Of a stretch of DNA of 64,000 nucleotides, positions 7,651-15,195 are shown piece by piece. Each line of letters opens with the position of its first letter. The first letter of the stretch is position 1. This DNA comes from Actinoplanes lobatus. GTDB lineage: Bacteria > Actinomycetota > Actinomycetes > Mycobacteriales > Micromonosporaceae. The notes under the pieces were generated by a model, which saw only the letters and a program-made list of their open reading frames with translations, searched no databases and had not been told where the DNA came from. The DNA is taken from NCBI RefSeq assembly GCF_014205215.1, contig NZ_JACHNC010000001.1:1059001-1123000 (forward strand), given 5' to 3'. A program made the translations under genes and the position numbers.

Positions 7651-8960
7651 GACGGCTCCCCGGGAAGGTAGGTGAGGGTGACACGGGACTCGGGGCGCAG
7701 CACTTCCTTCGCCGCCGCGGTGAGGTCCTCGGCGGTGACGGCCAGCCACTGCGACAGGCGCTCGGCGGCCGCGGCCGGGTCACCGAACTGGGTGGCGTAC
7801 CGGCCGAGGGTGTCGGCCCGGCCGCCGGCCGTGGACACCTGCCGCCACCAGGCGGTGGTGAGCAGCGCCTTGGCACGGTTCAGCTCGTCGTCGGTGACCG
7901 GCTCGTCGATCAGGCTGCGCATCACGTCGGCCAGGCCCGCCTCCAGGGTCTCCAGGGAGACGCCGTCCTTGGCGGTGGCCGTCACGATCAGCGGGGCGGG
8001 GGCGTGTGCCAGGTCCACGCCGTATGCCCCGATGTAGTCGGGCTGGGCGATCCGGGCGCCGTCGGCGAGGCGCTGGTAGAGGCGGCTGCCCCGCCCGTTG
8101 CCGAGCACCGTGGCGAGGACGGTCATCGCGTCGTACCCCTTGGTCCCGAACGGATAGGTCCGGTGCGAGAGGTAGATCCGCGGGGCCGGGACCGCGGCCG
8201 TCACCTCCTCCCGGGACGGCTCGGCGGCCGGGGAGGGCAGCGTGCCGTCCGGCGCCGGCGGGATGTCCGGCACCGTGGCGATCGCCCCGAAGTACTTCTC
8301 CGCCAGCGCGAACACCTCGGCCGCGCCCGCGTCACCGACGACCGTGAGGACCGCGTTGTTCGGCGCGTAGTACTGCTGGTGGAACGCCTTGAAGGTGTCC
8401 AGGTCCGCCGCGTTCAGGTCCTCCATCGACCCGATCGTGGCGTGATGGTACGGATGGCCCTGCGGGTAGAGCAGCGGCAGCAGGCGCAGCCAGGCGTCGC
8501 CGTAGGGCACGTTCTCGTACCGTTGGCGCCGCTCGTTCTTCACCACCTCGCGCTGGTTGTCCAGCGTCTCCTGGGTGAGCGCCGGGACCAGCCCGCCCAT
8601 CCGGTCCGCCTCGAGCCACAGCGCCAGCTCCAGATGCTCGGAGGGCATGGTCTCGAAGTAGTTCGTCCGGTCCGGGTTCGTCGTCGCGTTCAGCGAGCCG
8701 CCGTTGCCCTGCACCAGCTTCATGTGCTCGGTCTTCTGAACGTGCTGCGAACCCTCGAACATCAGGTGCTCGAAGAGGTGCGCGAACCCGGTCTGACCCG
8801 GCGGTTCGTGCCGGGAGCCGACGTCATACCAGAGGTTGACGCAGACGACGGGCGCCGTCCGGTCCTCGCTGACGACGACGCGCAGGCCGTTCGCGAGCCG
8901 CGTGGTTTCGATGGGCCACGGATAACCGGTCGTGGCGACCGGTGCGATTGGTGACGTCAC
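7647..8960 (-). CDS. Zinc-dependent M16 family peptidase subunit
   Basis: A 437-residue M16 metallopeptidase with the inverted zinc motif HLFEH at residues 61-65, embedded in TGFAHLFEHLMFEGS. The third ligand is expected among the glutamates of the helix NQREVVKNERRQR at about 130-142. The second half is the non-catalytic M16 lobe with GNGRGSRLYQRL. It is the catalytic partner of the zinc-free M16 protein encoded directly downstream with a 4-nt ATGA overlap. Homologous pairs occur widely in actinobacteria and resemble mitochondrial processing peptidase, but their substrates are undefined. The ATG (8958-8960) heads a short divergent intergenic region shared with arfB. Confidence 0.92.
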   Translation of the reverse strand: MTSPIAPVATTGYPWPIETTRLANGLRVVVSEDRTAPVVCVNLWYDVGSRHEPPGQTGFAHLFEHLMFEGSQHVQKTEHMKLVQGNGGSLNATTNPDRTNYFETMPSEHLELALWLEADRMGGLVPALTQETLDNQREVVKNERRQRYENVPYGDAWLRLLPLLYPQGHPYHHATIGSMEDLNAADLDTFKAFHQQYYAPNNAVLTVVGDAGAAEVFALAEKYFGAIATVPDIPPAPDGTLPSPAAEPSREEVTAAVPAPRIYLSHRTYPFGTKGYDAMTVLATVLGNGRGSRLYQRLADGARIAQPDYIGAYGVDLAHAPAPLIVTATAKDGVSLETLEAGLADVMRSLIDEPVTDDELNRAKALLTTAWWRQVSTAGGRADTLGRYATQFGDPAAAAERLSQWLAVTAEDLTAAAKEVLRPESRVTLTYLPGEPS

Positions 8961-9086
8961 CCGACCAATCTTGCCCTGTCCCGGACGATTCCGGCGCGGC
9001 CGGATATCAATCTCGATGGCGCATGATCACCGCGGGTGCGATGCTGGGCGCCGTGCCAGAGGACGTGCCCCGGGGAGAATGACCAG

Positions 9087-9509
9087 ATGGCTGACGTATC
9101 GATCCGGCCCGGACTGGTCATCCCGGAGGCCGAGCTGAGCTGGCGGTTCTCCCGCTCCAGCGGCCCCGGCGGCCAAGGCGTGAACACCACGGACTCGCGT
9201 GTTGAGCTGTCCTGGGACCTGGCCGGGTCCGACCTGCTCTCGCCCGGGTTGAAGGCCAGAGCCGTCGAGCGGTTGGCCGGCCGCCTGGTCACCGGGGTAC
9301 TGACGATCACAGCGTCGGAGCACCGCTCCCAGCTTCGCAACCGTGAGGCCGCCGAAGCGCGGCTTGCATCAGTCGTCGCGGCGGCCGTCGCGCCGCCGCC
9401 CCGTGCCCGCCGAGCGACGAAGCCGACGCGCGGATCGGTCGAGCGGCGCATCGCCGAGAAGAAGCGGCGTGGCCAGGTGAAACGGGGACGACGTGGAGAC
9501 GTCGACTGA
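9087..9509 (+). CDS. arfB: Peptidyl-tRNA hydrolase ArfB (ribosome rescue factor)
   Basis: A 140-residue release-factor-like protein that hydrolyses peptidyl-tRNA on ribosomes stalled without a stop codon. The catalytic GGQ is in SSGPGGQGVNTTDSRVEL at about residues 24-41, and the basic C-terminal tail (RRATKPTRGSVERR ... KKRRGQVKRGRRG) inserts into the empty mRNA channel. The ATG at 9087 follows CGGGGAGA; an upstream in-frame ATG at 9036 has no such site. A 24-bp segment of this gene (9204-9227) recurs at 11302-11325 at the head of a truncated, frameshifted arfB copy. The intact gene may therefore be a hybrid re-created by an integration event, with the downstream copy the displaced original 3' end. 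Confidence 0.9.
   Translation: MADVSIRPGLVIPEAELSWRFSRSSGPGGQGVNTTDSRVELSWDLAGSDLLSPGLKARAVERLAGRLVTGVLTITASEHRSQLRNREAAEARLASVVAAAVAPPPRARRATKPTRGSVERRIAEKKRRGQVKRGRRGDVD
9204..9227 (+). repeat. Left 24-bp direct repeat inside arfB (candidate att core)
   Basis: The segment begins GAGCTGTCCTGGGACCTGG and is identical over 24 bp to 11302-11325. It encodes ELSWDLAG of ArfB, a few residues after the GGQ motif. Homology continues on the 3' side at lower identity, as expected for two related arfB genes. Confidence 0.6.
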
Positions 9510-9525
9510 ACACACGCGGATGCGC

Positions 9526-9563
9526 AGAAGCCCCGTCCCACGATTTCCTTGGACGGGGCTTCT
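9526..9563. terminator. Bidirectional terminator between arfB and the small membrane protein gene
   Basis: A perfect 13-bp inverted repeat (9526-9538 with 9551-9563, AGAAGCCCCGTCC) with a 12-nt loop. The ends AGAAG/CTTCT give a short pyrimidine run on both strands. It separates the stop of arfB from the stop of the convergent 47-codon gene, which supports that small gene being real. Confidence 0.75.
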
Positions 9564-9565
9564 GC

Positions 9566-9709
9566 TCAGTCGAAGAGGGCGATGATCGCGGCTACTGCCG
9601 CAACCGCGGCGAGGACTGTGTTTGAGACGGTGAGCGCGTAGGCCCGGCGCGTAAGGCGATCGGTTGCCTCAGCCGCTCGGCGGCGTTCACGACGCTCAAG
9701 CTCGTCCAC
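9566..9709 (-). CDS. Small membrane protein of 47 residues
   Basis: A short frame starting at GTG (9707-9709) with an AGGAG Shine-Dalgarno sequence 8 nt upstream. The first about 23 residues are very charged (MDELERRERRRAAEATDRLT), probably a helix. They are followed by a single hydrophobic segment of about 20 residues (TVLAAVAAVAAIIALF) ending in Asp and the stop, so the protein should be a tail-anchored membrane peptide with a cytoplasmic charged head. A strong terminator lies 3 nt past its stop. I do not recognise the family. Such small proteins are common cargo on actinobacterial integrated elements and phages, but no role can be assigned. Confidence 0.6.
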   Translation of the reverse strand: MDELERRERRRAAEATDRLTRRAYALTVSNTVLAAVAAVAAIIALFD

Positions 9710-9943
9710 GTAGTAGCTCCTGCCGACAACTGTGTCGGCTGCCTACTCCTGCCGCCTGGACCGTTCCGTTGGCGTTCGTCGTCATGGCGGGCGTCTCCCT
9801 GTGCACCGCGGGTCGCGTGCCCGCCGACGTGGGCGCCACGATGTTGCGCCTGCACGCACCCGAGTCCCTGCGGGGTTGAAGCATTTAAGGATCTTTAAGG
9901 TACGAACCCCGTCCGCTGGCGAACGAGGCACGTAAACACGGGC

Positions 9944-10876
9944 ATGAGGAGATCACGCAGCAGTGCATACCGGCGGCCGGGCAGTGGACTCACCGGGCGC
10001 AACCGCAAGATCGCCATAGGACTTGCCGCTGCGGCTCTGGCCGGCACCGCGTTCGCCGTCAGCACCGGCATGAGCAACGCCGCCACGAACGCCGGAGCCA
10101 GCTCCGATAACATCAACGCTTTGGTGCCGGCGCTGGGTTTCAGCCCGGGCAATCCGAACGCGACGGCCGACCGCGTGGGCCCTACCGGGGTGAACGTTCC
10201 CGGTCGCTGCCCACCCACTCAAGCCCAAGTGAACGCGCAGGTAGCGCTCAAGAATGCGAACCTTCCGAGTGGAACGGACCTTGAAAGCCGCATCCAACGT
10301 TTCGAAAAAACCTTGTCGGCGATTCAAGACTTGAAATGCCCCGCATCTTCCACGACTTTGCTGGGCCGCTTGAATTCCTTGACCGCGCTGCGCGGAAACG
10401 CGAACCGCGATAACATCCTGCGTGGTTTGGGTTTGAACGAAACGCCAGCGGATAAAGCCGCGGGGAATGCGGCGCCGCAAAACCCGCCAGCGAATGACGC
10501 ATCCGGCAACGCCGGAGCCAGCTCCGGTAACATCAACGCTTTGGTGCCGGCGCTGGGTTTCAGCCCGGGCGATCCGAACGCGACGGCCGACCGCGTGGGC
10601 CCTACCGGGGTAAACGTTCCCGGTCGCTGCCCACCCACTCAAGCCCAAGTGACCGCGCAGGTAGCGCTCAAGAATGCGAACCTTCCGAGTGGAACGGACC
10701 TTGAAAGCCGCATCCAACGTTTTGAAAAGACCTTGTCGGCGATTCAAGACTTGAAATGCCCCGCATCTTCCACGACTTTGCTGGGTCGCTTGAATTCCTT
10801 GACCGCGCTGCGCGGAAACGCGAACCGCGATAACATCCTGCGTGGTTTGGGTTTGAACGAAACGCCAGCGGGATAA
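9944..10876 (+). CDS. Exported protein of two nearly identical repeats, unknown function
   Basis: A 310-residue protein with a basic N-terminus, a hydrophobic segment (about residues 23-39, KIAIGLAAAALAGTAFAV) and a probable cleavage after SNAA, so it is predicted to be secreted or surface-held. The rest is two copies of a 140-residue unit (about 49-188 and 189-310). Each starts with NINALVPALGFSPG and carries two cysteines (GRCPPTQ and LKCPASS) that could form a disulfide. The second unit ends early because an extra G at about 10871 shifts the frame to TAA; the DNA homology continues about 40 bp further. There is no good ribosome binding site. Codon use and GC are lower than in the neighbours, and the gene sits inside the arfB-bounded element, so horizontal origin is likely. 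The family is not recognised. Confidence 0.7.
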   Translation: MRRSRSSAYRRPGSGLTGRNRKIAIGLAAAALAGTAFAVSTGMSNAATNAGASSDNINALVPALGFSPGNPNATADRVGPTGVNVPGRCPPTQAQVNAQVALKNANLPSGTDLESRIQRFEKTLSAIQDLKCPASSTTLLGRLNSLTALRGNANRDNILRGLGLNETPADKAAGNAAPQNPPANDASGNAGASSGNINALVPALGFSPGDPNATADRVGPTGVNVPGRCPPTQAQVTAQVALKNANLPSGTDLESRIQRFEKTLSAIQDLKCPASSTTLLGRLNSLTALRGNANRDNILRGLGLNETPAG

Positions 10877-10915
10877 AGCCGCGGGGAATGCGGCGCCGTA
10901 AAACGCGCCAGCGAA
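10088..10915 (+). repeat. Tandem duplication, 420-bp unit
   Basis: 10088-10507 and 10508 to about 10915 align with a constant offset of 420 bp and only about seven substitutions up to position 10870, so the duplication is recent. The second copy has a one-base insertion at about 10871 and then loses similarity around 10915, which suggests that a longer array was cut there. Confidence 0.9.
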
Positions 10916-11066
10916 ACAAGCGGCTCGCAGAGCGGCGCCGCGGACAACGGCAACCTGATCCTTCGCGGATCCTGATCCACCGCACGGAACCGCCTCGCCG
11001 GAGGCCCTCGCACCACGGGGGTCTCCGGCGCGTCCGTGTGTGGGCCATGCGCGCGGTGATCTTCGG

Positions 11067-11249
11067 CTACTTCGGCGACTTCTTCGAGCCGCTGACATCC
11101 TCCTCGGCCTGGGTCTGGACCACGGTCCAACCGCGGGCCTTGGCGATGGCTTCGCACGCCTCGATCTGGCGCGCGATGCTGACGGACTCCTCGGCGGCTT
11201 GGCTCAGGCGGGTATAGATGGCGACACGGAGGGGCTTTCCGGTGTTCAA
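11067..11249 (-). pseudogene. N-terminal fragment of a serine recombinase/integrase
   Basis: Only 60 codons remain. They encode LRVAIYTRLSQAAEESVS, then IARQIEACEAIAKARGW and DVSGSK, the characteristic start of a resolvase/invertase catalytic domain with the nucleophilic serine in YTRLS. Full large serine integrases run 450-600 residues; here a TAG follows KKSPK and no continuation is seen. The TTG start at 11247-11249 has GAGGAG upstream, so the promoter-proximal part is intact. The position 53 nt from the right-hand 24-bp repeat, reading into the element, fits the integrase gene of the element that entered arfB. A functional protein is not expected. Confidence 0.75.
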
Positions 11250-11301
11250 TCTGCCATCTCCTCAGGTTCAAGATCAACACTCCTGAATCCATGGCCGGGT
11301 C

Positions 11302-11325
11302 GAGCTGTCCTGGGACCTGGCCGGG
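11302..11325 (+). repeat. Right 24-bp direct repeat (candidate att core)
   Basis: Identical to 9204-9227 within intact arfB. Left of this copy there is no arfB similarity, so the repeat marks a junction. The recombinase fragment starts 53 nt to its left. Confidence 0.6.
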
Positions 11326-11603
11326 CCCGACGTGCTCTCCCCCACGCTGCGCGACCGGGCCGTCGAACGCCTCGGCAACCGCCTGGTCACCGGCGTGCTG
11401 ACCATCACCGCCTCGGAACACCGCTCGCAGCTGCGCAACCGCGAGGCCGCCGAGGCCCGGCTCGCCTCCGTGGCGGCCGCCGCCGTCGCCCCCGCCAGCG
11501 CCGCGCCACCAAGCCGACGCGCGGCTCGGTCGAGCGGCGCATCGCCGACAAGAAGCGCCGTGCCCAGGTCAAGCGGGGCCGCGGAGGCAGAGACTTCGAT
11601 TGA
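11302..11603 (+). pseudogene. Displaced and frameshifted 3' end of a second arfB
   Basis: The DNA encodes the C-terminal two thirds of an ArfB-like protein in two frames. VELSWDLAGPDVLSPTLRDR to about codon 11500 lies in one frame, and ATKPTRGSVERRIADKKRRA to the stop at 11601-11603 lies in another. The GGQ-bearing 5' part is absent; similarity to intact arfB begins abruptly at the 24-bp repeat. The frameshift falls in the Ala/Pro-rich linker. It is probably the original chromosomal arfB end, left without promoter and start after integration, and now decaying. Confidence 0.75.
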
Positions 11604-11604
11604 C

Positions 11605-11622
11605 GTCACCCGAAAGGGTGAC
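11605..11622 (+). terminator. Small stem-loop with GAAA tetraloop after the arfB remnant
   Basis: GTCACCC, GAAA, GGGTGAC: a perfect 7-bp stem (11605-11611 with 11616-11622) two bases after the stop of the broken arfB. It probably was the terminator of the original gene. Confidence 0.4.
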
Positions 11623-11639
11623 ATGAGACTAGTGTCATG
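11622..11639. promoter_or_regulatory. Palindrome upstream of the Rpn-like gene (candidate operator)
   Basis: CATGAGACTAGTGTCATG is an 18-bp palindrome with one mismatched pair, centred on ACTAGT, 27 bp upstream of the start codon. A TACGTT hexamer ends 7 nt before that ATG, which would fit a leaderless transcript with the palindrome over its -35 region. Confidence 0.35.
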
Positions 11640-11665
11640 GCGCAACTGGCTGTACGTTAACCCCC

Positions 11666-12556
11666 ATGCCGTCACACCTTCACGAAATACTCATCGAGAT
11701 GTTTCGGGGACGGCCCTCCCTCGCTGCGGAGCTGCTCGATGGCCCGCTGCACGGAGATCTCCCCGAGTACGACGAGGCGCACCTCTCCTCAGCCGAGCTG
11801 ACGGATGTCGCACCCACCGAGTACCGCGCCGACGCGGTGATCAGACTGACCCGCGCGGGAGCCGACGTCCTGGCCGTCGTGGTGGAGGTTCAACTCCGGA
11901 TCGACGCCCGCAAACGACGAAGTTGGCCGGCCTATGTGGCCACTCTGCACGCACGCTTGAGCTGCCCTGTCGCCCTGCTGGTGATATGTCCGGACGGGGG
12001 TGTGGCCGACTGGGCCGCCAACCCGATCGAGATCGGCCCACCCGCGTCGAAGGTGGTTCCGGTGGCACTGGGGCCCAATGAGGTTCCCGTCGTCACCGAC
12101 CCGGCGGCCGCCCAGCGGCTGCCTGAGCTAACCGTGTTGTCCACCCTCGCCCACGCTGACCGCACCGATCCCATTCCGCTGTTCAGGGCCCTGTTCGCAG
12201 CCCTCGACGCGGTCGATGTCGACCGTGCGGCTCTATACCATGACTTCATGCTCACGGCGTTGTCAGCCGCAACCCGAAAGCTGCTGGAGGATTTCATGAC
12301 CACCACCGACTACCCGTACAAGAGTGACTGGGCGCGGCGGCAGTTCGCTGCTGGCAGAGCCGAAGGCAAGACCGAGGGCAAGGCCGAGGGCGAAGCCAGT
12401 GCAATCCTCACCGTGCTCGCGACCCGAGGCTTCGACGTCTCCGACGGTGACCGGGCGAAAATCACCGAGTGCACCGACCTGGAGCGGCTCGAGGAATGGC
12501 TTCGGCGAGCCGTGACCGCGGAGCGGGTGGAGGATCTGGGGCTGGAAATCCGTTAG
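11666..12556 (+). CDS. Rpn/YhgA-like PD-(D/E)XK nuclease family protein
   Basis: A 296-residue protein resembling the recombination-promoting nuclease (Rpn) and transposase_31 group. A PD-(D/E)XK-like core is visible in EYRADAVIRLTRAGADVLAVVVEVQLR (about residues 52-77), where the Asp and the E-x-Q pair would bind metal. The C-terminus has the family's charged hinge AEGKTEGKAEGEA (about 230-243) followed by a short helical domain ending VEDLGLEIR. Rpn proteins of E. coli nick DNA and promote recA-independent recombination; some relatives belong to abortive defence systems. There is no ribosome binding site ahead of the ATG, so leaderless translation is likely. It lies just outside the arfB-bounded element, and could be older cargo or unrelated. 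The biological role is inferred from the family only. Confidence 0.7.
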   Translation: MPSHLHEILIEMFRGRPSLAAELLDGPLHGDLPEYDEAHLSSAELTDVAPTEYRADAVIRLTRAGADVLAVVVEVQLRIDARKRRSWPAYVATLHARLSCPVALLVICPDGGVADWAANPIEIGPPASKVVPVALGPNEVPVVTDPAAAQRLPELTVLSTLAHADRTDPIPLFRALFAALDAVDVDRAALYHDFMLTALSAATRKLLEDFMTTTDYPYKSDWARRQFAAGRAEGKTEGKAEGEASAILTVLATRGFDVSDGDRAKITECTDLERLEEWLRRAVTAERVEDLGLEIR

Positions 12557-12576
12557 GGAAGGCATCAGCCCGGCGG

Positions 12577-12606
12577 GCGCGCTGCGGCCGTGAGGTCGCA
12601 GCGCGC
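12577..12606. terminator. Hairpin between the Rpn-like gene and ilvE
   Basis: A perfect 10-bp inverted repeat (12577-12586 with 12597-12606, GCGCGCTGCG) with a 10-nt loop, between the stops of two convergent genes. Confidence 0.6.
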
Positions 12607-12670
12607 CGCGTGGAGCCGGCGGTTCGGGTGGGTTGCGGTTGATGGCCGGCTCACCCGTACCGGAAAGGGG

Positions 12671-13768
12671 TCAAAGGACGCGGTGGACCCAGCCGAAGGG
12701 GTCTTCGGCGAGGCCTCGCTGGATCTCCACGAGCTGTTTGCGGATGCCCATGGTGACCTCGCCGGGGCCGCCGTCGGCGACGGTGAAGTCGCCGCCCTCG
12801 CCGCGGATCGTGCCGATCGGGGTGATCACCGCGGCGGTGCCGCAGGCGAAGGCCTCGCGGACCCGGCCGGAGGCGGCGCCCTCGCGCCACTCGTCGAGGC
12901 TGATCGGGCGTTCCTCGACGCGGCGGCCGGCCCGCTGGGCCAGCTTGATCACCGAGTCGCGGGTGATGCCGGGGAGGATGGTGCCGGTCAGCGGCGGGGT
13001 GACCAGGGTGCCGTCGTCGAGGACCAGGAAGACGTTCATGCCGCCCAGCTCGTCGATGTACTTCCGCTGCACCGCGTCGAGGTAGACGACCTGGTCGCAG
13101 CCGTGTTCGGCGGCTTCGGCCTGCGCCGAGAGGCCGGCCGCGTAGTTGCCGCCGCACTTGGCCGCGCCGGTGCCTCCGGGGGCGGCCCGGGTGAAGTCGG
13201 GCGACACCCAGATCGTCACCGGCTTGACGCCGCCGGAGAAGTACGGTCCGACCGGGGAGGCGATGACCAGGTAGAGGTATTCGGTGGCGGGGCGGACACC
13301 GAGGAAGACCTCGCTCGCGTAGGCGAACGGGCGCAGGTAGAGGCTGCCCTCCGGGTCCTCGGGGATCCAGCTCCGGTCGATCCGGATGATCTCGTGCAGC
13401 GACTGGAGGAACGTCTCGACCGGCAGGGCCGGCATGGCCATCCGCTGGGCGGACAGGTTGAACCGGTTGGCGTTGGCGTCCGGCCGGAACATCGCGACAC
13501 CGCCGTCGGGCAGCGTGTACGCCTTCAGGCCCTCGAAGATCTCCTGGGCGTAGTGCAGGACGGCGCTGGCCGGGTCCATCGGGATCGGCGCGCGGGCCTC
13601 GACGCGGGGTTCGTACCACCCCTTGCCGTCGGCGTAACGCACGGTGACCATGTGGTCGGTGAAGATGCGGCCGAAGCCGGGGTTCGACAGCAGGGCGACG
13701 CGGTCGGCGTCGCTCACGGGTGCCGGATTCGGACGAATTTCGAAATTGAGGTTGTCATCACCAGTCAT
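12671..13768 (-). CDS. ilvE: Branched-chain amino acid aminotransferase
   Basis: A 365-residue PLP enzyme of fold type IV that transfers the amino group between glutamate and the keto acids of Leu, Ile and Val, the last step of their synthesis. The PLP lysine is Lys204 in AAKCGGNYA. EIFEGLKAY and the phosphate-binding segment near GTAAVITPIG at the C-terminus are present. The extra N-terminal segment and length fit the actinobacterial/eukaryotic BCAT type. The ATG at 13766-13768 begins MTGDDNLNFE; upstream in-frame codons to 13816 lack a good start context. It is read toward the Rpn-like gene and follows leuB on the same strand after a 123-bp gap with hairpins, so it probably has its own promoter. 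Confidence 0.95.
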   Translation of the reverse strand: MTGDDNLNFEIRPNPAPVSDADRVALLSNPGFGRIFTDHMVTVRYADGKGWYEPRVEARAPIPMDPASAVLHYAQEIFEGLKAYTLPDGGVAMFRPDANANRFNLSAQRMAMPALPVETFLQSLHEIIRIDRSWIPEDPEGSLYLRPFAYASEVFLGVRPATEYLYLVIASPVGPYFSGGVKPVTIWVSPDFTRAAPGGTGAAKCGGNYAAGLSAQAEAAEHGCDQVVYLDAVQRKYIDELGGMNVFLVLDDGTLVTPPLTGTILPGITRDSVIKLAQRAGRRVEERPISLDEWREGAASGRVREAFACGTAAVITPIGTIRGEGGDFTVADGGPGEVTMGIRKQLVEIQRGLAEDPFGWVHRVL

Positions 13769-13809
13769 GGCGAATTGACCTGCTTTCCACAGAAGAATAC
13801 AAGCATGCG

Positions 13810-13865
13810 GGGGCACCCGTAGTGCCCCATGAATTTACCCCGAACGGCCGTTAACACAACGGCCG
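13810..13865 (-). terminator. Two hairpins between leuB and ilvE
   Basis: Reading on the minus strand, an 8-bp perfect stem (13858-13865 with 13845-13852, CGGCCGTT) begins 27 nt after the leuB stop and probably ends its transcript. A second perfect 7-bp stem (13822-13828 with 13810-13816, GGGGCAC) lies closer to ilvE and may be a second terminator or part of the ilvE leader. Confidence 0.45.
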
Positions 13866-13891
13866 CGGGTGACGTGACGGGTGAAGTCCGC

Positions 13892-14923
13892 TCAGAGGGC
13901 GGAGGCGACCCGGTCGCCGACCTCGGCGGTACGCAGCGGCGCGCCCGGAGCACGGGACGCGACCTCGGCCGCGACCGCCTCGGTTACTCGCCGGGCCTCG
14001 TCGAGCTTGCCCAGGTGCTCCAGCAGCAGGGCGGCGGACAGGATGGCGGCCGCCGGGTCGGCGATGCCCTTGCCGGCGATGTCCGGCGCGGAGCCGTGCA
14101 CGGGCTCGAACGTCGACGGGTACTTCCGCTCCGGGTTGACGGAACCGCTGGCCGCCATGCCGATGCCGCCGGTCACGGCAGCGGCGATGTCGGTGAGGAT
14201 GTCACCGAAGAGGTTGTCGGTCACCACCACGTCGAACCGCTGCGGGTTGCTCACCATGAACATGCTGGCGGCGTCGATGTGCTGGTACTCCGTGGTGACC
14301 TCGGGGAACTCCGCGGCGACGGCGGCGAACGCCCGGGACCACAGGTTGCCGGCGTGGGTCAGCACGTTGGTCTTGTGCACCAGGGTGACGTGGCGGCGGT
14401 CGCGGCGCTGGGCGCGGGCGAACGCGTCGCGGATGACCCGCTCGACGCCGTGCCGCGTGTTGAGGCTCTCCTCGGTGGCGATCTCGGCGGGGGTGTTCTT
14501 GTGCAGAACGCCGCCGGCGCCGACGTAGAGGCCCTCGGTGCCCTCCCGGACCACGACCATGTCGATCTCGCCGGCCTTGACGCCGGAGAGCGGGCTGGTG
14601 GTGCCCGGCCACAGCTTGCTGGGGCGGAGGTTCACGTACTGGTCGAAGTCGAAGCGGAGCCTCAGCAGCAGGCCGCGCTCCAGGATGCCCGGCGGGACGC
14701 TCGGGTCACCGATGGCGCCCAGCAGGATGGCGTCGTGGCCGGCCAGCTCGTCCTGGACCGCCTGGGGCAGGACCTCGCCGGTGCGGTGGTAGAGGCGGGC
14801 GCCGAGGTCGTACTCGTTGTAGTCGACTCCGGGGAGGACCGCATCGATGACCTTGCGGGCCTGCGCGGTCACCTCAGTGCCGATGCCGTCGCCGCCGACA
14901 ACCGCGATCCGCGCCACGCTCAC
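13892..14923 (-). CDS. leuB: 3-isopropylmalate dehydrogenase
   Basis: A 343-residue NAD-dependent decarboxylating dehydrogenase that converts 3-isopropylmalate to 2-oxoisocaproate in leucine synthesis. GGDGIGTEV at the N-terminus, the substrate arginines in the [17 protein letters not shown] region, the lysine in HKTNVL, the metal-binding aspartates in [10 protein letters not shown], and the NAD site in [15 protein letters not shown] are all present. The short actinobacterial form (about 340 residues) matches mycobacterial LeuB. It starts at GTG (14921-14923) with GGGAGAG five bases upstream. It lies downstream of serA in the same order as in mycobacteria, but a 272-bp gap with a strong hairpin suggests separate control. 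Confidence 0.95.
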   Translation of the reverse strand: MSVARIAVVGGDGIGTEVTAQARKVIDAVLPGVDYNEYDLGARLYHRTGEVLPQAVQDELAGHDAILLGAIGDPSVPPGILERGLLLRLRFDFDQYVNLRPSKLWPGTTSPLSGVKAGEIDMVVVREGTEGLYVGAGGVLHKNTPAEIATEESLNTRHGVERVIRDAFARAQRRDRRHVTLVHKTNVLTHAGNLWSRAFAAVAAEFPEVTTEYQHIDAASMFMVSNPQRFDVVVTDNLFGDILTDIAAAVTGGIGMAASGSVNPERKYPSTFEPVHGSAPDIAGKGIADPAAAILSAALLLEHLGKLDEARRVTEAVAAEVASRAPGAPLRTAEVGDRVASAL

Positions 14924-15007
14924 GTCAACTCTCCCAACACGTCTGGTGAACCCTCGGCCAGGCTACCCGCACGTCCCGAAACACGGAACGGGAGTCCCAC
15001 CAAGCGA

Positions 15008-15074
15008 ACAGCCCCCTGGCCGCGGCAAACGGTCAGGGGGCTGTGGCGACGAGAAGTCCCGCCGGGATACACAC
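15008..15074 (-). promoter_or_regulatory. leuB leader: strong hairpin and possible Leu-codon peptide
   Basis: A perfect 11-bp stem (15034-15044 with 15008-15018, core CAGCCCCCTG) lies 84 nt upstream of leuB. A 13-codon frame at 15033-15074 (MCIPAGLLVATAP, GTG start) has Leu-Leu-Val codons just before the 5' arm, and its stop falls inside that arm. A ribosome held at those codons would keep the stem open. The stem is solid; the peptide is a possibility only, because its start context is weak. Confidence 0.35.
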
Positions 15075-15195
15075 CGCTCGCCCCGGACAGGCGACATCAC
15101 CCGAAGACGCGCCCACTCGAGACGTGCGGCTGGGACAACGCTAGCGATGCGGACTAATGACGCGCAAGCCGCGCGCCCCGCGTGTCGGGGCTTAC

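Larger units (their letters stand above)
9204..11325. mobile_element. Remnant of an integrated element bounded by repeats of arfB
   Basis: The interval is bounded by a 24-bp direct repeat (9204-9227 and 11302-11325) lying in the intact arfB gene and in a broken arfB 3' copy. A serine-recombinase gene fragment begins 53 nt from the right-hand repeat and reads inward, as integrase genes often do next to their attachment site. Between lie the replacement end of arfB, a terminator, a 47-residue membrane protein gene, and a lower-GC tandemly duplicated secreted-protein gene. At about 2.1 kb it is far too small to be a functional element, so most of it must have been deleted. The boundaries and gene fragments are seen; the integration history is inference. 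Confidence 0.5.

Noticed and set aside
9710..9943. ydaO-type c-di-AMP riboswitch upstream of the exported repeat protein
   Set aside because: The region has CGGGGTTGAAGC and similar words but not the conserved core pattern or pairing. Only an AT-richer stretch near 9888-9903 is notable.
13769..13813. Leader peptide for ilvE (MLVFFCGKQVNSP, or the in-frame ACILLWK extension)
   Set aside because: The stop overlaps the ilvE ATG and an Ile-Leu-Leu run exists in another frame. There is no terminator after it and no start context, so the evidence is insufficient.
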